Position numbers and translations under genes: made by a program | In this document: piece by piece, positions 62,123 through 64,000 of the stretch | Layout of the letters: every line of letters starts with the position of its first letter | Position numbering within the stretch: position 1 is the first letter of the stretch | Notes under the pieces: model-generated | Database searches by the model: none | Told to the model about the DNA's origin: nothing | Seen by the model: only the letters and a program-made list of their open reading frames with translations | Assembly (NCBI RefSeq): GCF_009184395.1 | Contig: NZ_WEIC01000001.1 | Span: 1,010,047 to 1,074,046, forward strand | Origin: Amylibacter sp. SFDW26 | GTDB lineage: Bacteria; Pseudomonadota; Alphaproteobacteria; Rhodobacterales; Rhodobacteraceae | DNA length: 64,000 nucleotides | Direction of reading: 5' to 3'

Positions 62123-62154
62123 TATCTATCATCTGCCAATGAAAGGATACTGAG

Positions 62155-62334
62155 ATGAAACCGATTAAATTTTCAGACTATCGTGCAAAAACATTAGCCA
62201 TGATGCAAAACCCAACTGTGATTGATCTTCGCGACTACGGTCTAGCGAAATCCGCGCCTCAAGAGGACGGGCATCCAATCCTGACATTACGTGTAGATTT
62301 CAAAAGCGGAACGTTGTTGCCTGCGGCGGCTTAA
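62155..62334 (+). CDS. Small hypothetical protein with its own terminator
   Basis: 59 aa: an N-terminal amphipathic part (MKPIKFSDYRAKTLAMMQ), a central 'VIDLRDYGLAK', and a hydrophobic end (SGTLLPAAA). No signal peptide. An AAAGGA site about 8-9 bases before the ATG and a strong terminator 7 bases after the stop make a genuine short transcript likely. Two perfect DnaA boxes lie upstream, so it could be a DnaA-controlled gene. Function unknown. Confidence 0.65.
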   Translation: MKPIKFSDYRAKTLAMMQNPTVIDLRDYGLAKSAPQEDGHPILTLRVDFKSGTLLPAAA

Positions 62335-62341
62335 GCTTTAG

Positions 62342-62378
62342 CACCCTGATGCTATCTGCCTCGCATCAGGGTGTTTTT
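62342..62378 (+). terminator. Terminator of the small gene at 62155
   Basis: Perfect 11-bp stem (CACCCTGATGC 62342-62352 with GCATCAGGGTG 62363-62373) and a run of six T (62373-62378). It is oriented for the plus strand, between the small gene and the convergent end of valS. Confidence 0.9.
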
Positions 62379-62401
62379 CAATCTGCTTAAACGGCTTTGG
62401 T

Positions 62402-64000
62402 CTAACCGAGTGCTGCCACGCGCTCAAAAGCCTCTTGTAGGATTTTCAACTCTTCGCCACCCGTTTCAATACGGGCACGATTTTCGGCAACCACAGCTTC
62501 TGGCGCATTGTTCACGAATTTCTCGTTCGACAATTTGCCTTTGATACCATTCAGCTCTTTTTCCAGCTTTTCAATCAGCTTGGTCAAACGCGCCTTTTCA
62601 GCATCCACATCGATGATATCTGCCAACGGCAGACAGAATGTGCCACCCTCAACAGCCATCGTAACCGAACCTTTTGGTGCTTCGGATGCTTCGGTCAATT
62701 CCTCAATCCGCGCCAAACGCATGATCATTGGCAGGTTACGTTCCAATGCAGCTTTACCCAAATCATCCAATTCCAATTGAACCATCGGGATTTTCGCACC
62801 TGCATTCACCCGCATTTCTGCGCGCACAGAACGGATTTGTTCGATCAAACCAACCACCCAGTTCATTTCACGTGATGCATCCGCATCCAACAAATCAGCG
62901 GATGTATATGTTGGCCAATCTTCATGCACCAACATATTTGCACGATCAGCAATATCACCCCACAATTGTTCGGTGATATACGGCATGATTGGGTGCAGCA
63001 GGATGATACATTGATCCAAAACCCATGACAGCGTTGCCTTGGTTTCCGCCTTCACCGCTTCATCTTCACCTTGGAACAATGGTTTTGACAGCTCTACATA
63101 CCAGTCACACACCTTACCCCAAACGAATGCATACAGCGCGTTTGCGGCATCATTGAAACGGTATTGTTCTAGCGATGCATCCACCGCCTCGCGAACAAGT
63201 GCTGTTTCACCAATGATCCATTTGTTCAAGGTCTGCGTGGCTGATGCAGGATCGAAATCCGCAACAGGTGTTGCTTCATTAAACTCTGCAAAACGCGCTG
63301 CATTCCAAAGCTTCGTCCCAAAGTTACGGTAGCCTGTAATGCGATCCTCAGACAATTTCAAATCACGCCCCATCGCCGCCATCGCCGTCAGCGTAAAGCG
63401 CACAGCATCAGTGCCGTATTTATCGATCAAATCCAATGGGTCCAAAACATTGCCCGTGGATTTAGACATCTTTTTGCCCTTCTCATCACGCACCAATGGA
63501 TGCACGTAAACCGTTTCGAACGGCACTTTATCCATGGTTTCAATACCCATCATCATCATACGAGCGACCCAGAAGAAGATGATATCGAACCCAGTGATCA
63601 ATACACGATCAACATTGTCGGATGTGTAATAGCGCTCTAGCTCAGGCGTATTTTCAGGCCAGCCAAGCGTGCCGAATGGCCAAAGACCAGACGAGAACCA
63701 TGTGTCTAGGACGTCGGGGTCGCGGTAAAGACAAATTTCTTCCAATTTACCATCTGCATCATGTCCCCAACCTCTAATTGCACCCTCCGTATATTCACTT
63801 CTAACTTTTATTTCTCGCCCAAGCTTTTCTTCGTAATATTTAGCGGCTTGAGCATAAGCTTCATCTTCAGTAGCAGCACAAAATGCCCGATCTACTGGAC
63901 GTTTATATGCACTTGATTCATCTGCGGGTTTTGGCAGGTCACAATCAGTTTCAATATCAGGACCATACCAAACAGGAACCTGATGGCCCCACCATAGTTG
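62402..64000 (-). CDS. valS: Valyl-tRNA synthetase, C-terminal part
   Basis: 533 codons to the window edge; the N-terminal part (including HIGH) is outside. Visible: '[15 protein letters not shown]' at the start, '[20 protein letters not shown]', '[14 protein letters not shown]', the KMSKS loop ([14 protein letters not shown]), the anticodon-binding helical part, and the coiled C-terminal arm from about '[27 protein letters not shown]' (located near 62500-62610). The connective segment near 63750-63960 is longer than I would expect and richer in AGA, AGT and ATA codons than the rest. The gene lies on the minus strand, convergent with the small gene at 62155. Confidence 0.95.
   Translation of the reverse strand, partial: QLWWGHQVPVWYGPDIETDCDLPKPADESSAYKRPVDRAFCAATEDEAYAQAAKYYEEKLGREIKVRSEYTEGAIRGWGHDADGKLEEICLYRDPDVLDTWFSSGLWPFGTLGWPENTPELERYYTSDNVDRVLITGFDIIFFWVARMMMMGIETMDKVPFETVYVHPLVRDEKGKKMSKSTGNVLDPLDLIDKYGTDAVRFTLTAMAAMGRDLKLSEDRITGYRNFGTKLWNAARFAEFNEATPVADFDPASATQTLNKWIIGETALVREAVDASLEQYRFNDAANALYAFVWGKVCDWYVELSKPLFQGEDEAVKAETKATLSWVLDQCIILLHPIMPYITEQLWGDIADRANMLVHEDWPTYTSADLLDADASREMNWVVGLIEQIRSVRAEMRVNAGAKIPMVQLELDDLGKAALERNLPMIMRLARIEELTEASEAPKGSVTMAVEGGTFCLPLADIIDVDAEKARLTKLIEKLEKELNGIKGKLSNEKFVNNAPEAVVAENRARIETGGEELKILQEAFERVAALG

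Noticed and set aside
62060-62154. Replication origin
   Set aside because: Only two DnaA boxes, no AT-rich unwinding region of usual length and none of the genes commonly beside an origin in this order (dnaA, hemE, parAB, gidA).

Overview
The window looks like chromosome from an AT-leaning marine-type alphaproteobacterium of the Rhodobacterales (Roseobacter/Rhodobacteraceae relatives). The evidence is the protein content: TrgA next to CysK, an AcuI-type reductase next to a BCCT carrier, tandem small proteins of the kind I recall as DUF6280, a small entericidin, a MetR/MetF pair, LepA, EF-P and L28 with Rhodobacteraceae-like sequence. No rRNA, CRISPR array, integrase, transposase or prophage module was seen. 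Two tRNAs are present: Ser-GGA on the minus strand and Arg-CCG on the plus strand.

Layout. 0-3 kb: end of a Leu/Ile/Val-type binding protein, then the pxpA-pxpB-pxpC 5-oxoprolinase operon. 3-4.6 kb: a DUF2235 hydrolase with a membrane hairpin. 4.5-12.6 kb: tRNA-Ser and a long minus-strand run of NifS-like aminotransferase, photolyase, cyclopropane fatty-acid synthase, TrgA, cysteine synthase and a large MscS-type channel, which reads as a stress and envelope set. 12.8-18 kb: serine hydrolase, BCCT carrier, AcuI and a divergent GntR regulator (probably DMSP/acrylate), then tRNA-Arg. 18-24 kb: MBL hydrolase, nitronate monooxygenase, methyltransferase, and a TPP enzyme paired with a CoA-transferase. 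24-30 kb: a TTC38-like TPR protein followed by opgC-opgG-opgH for periplasmic glucans. 30-32 kb: exported esterase, rhodanese and YHS proteins.

32-42.5 kb is the accessory part and the most unusual. It holds an SGNH-like secreted protein, an entericidin, an ankyrin protein, an MNT-HEPN protein, an AT-rich membrane protein, and three divergent paralogues (A, B, C) of a secreted cysteine-containing family I cannot name. Two of the paralogues sit immediately downstream of a host gene (B after MNT-HEPN, C after lepA), and beyond each lies a second, decayed copy of the host gene's 3' end. A third, still weaker copy of the MNT-HEPN tail lies beyond the ankyrin gene. The region therefore looks like layered insertion of cargo genes at protein-gene 3' ends, with the displaced old tails left behind.

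42.7-64 kb is mostly core: LMW phosphatase, PCu(A)C copper chaperone, L28, DUF3108 protein, HrpB helicase, BenE transporter, the DUF6280-like pair, EF-P, small MscS, LysR plus nitronate monooxygenase, metF with divergent metR and a perfect MetR box, SuhB, zinc ribbon, YgfZ, glycosyltransferase, MsbA-like ABC exporter, an alanine/serine-glyoxylate type aminotransferase, two very small proteins beside a tandem pair of perfect DnaA boxes, and the C-terminal part of ValS.
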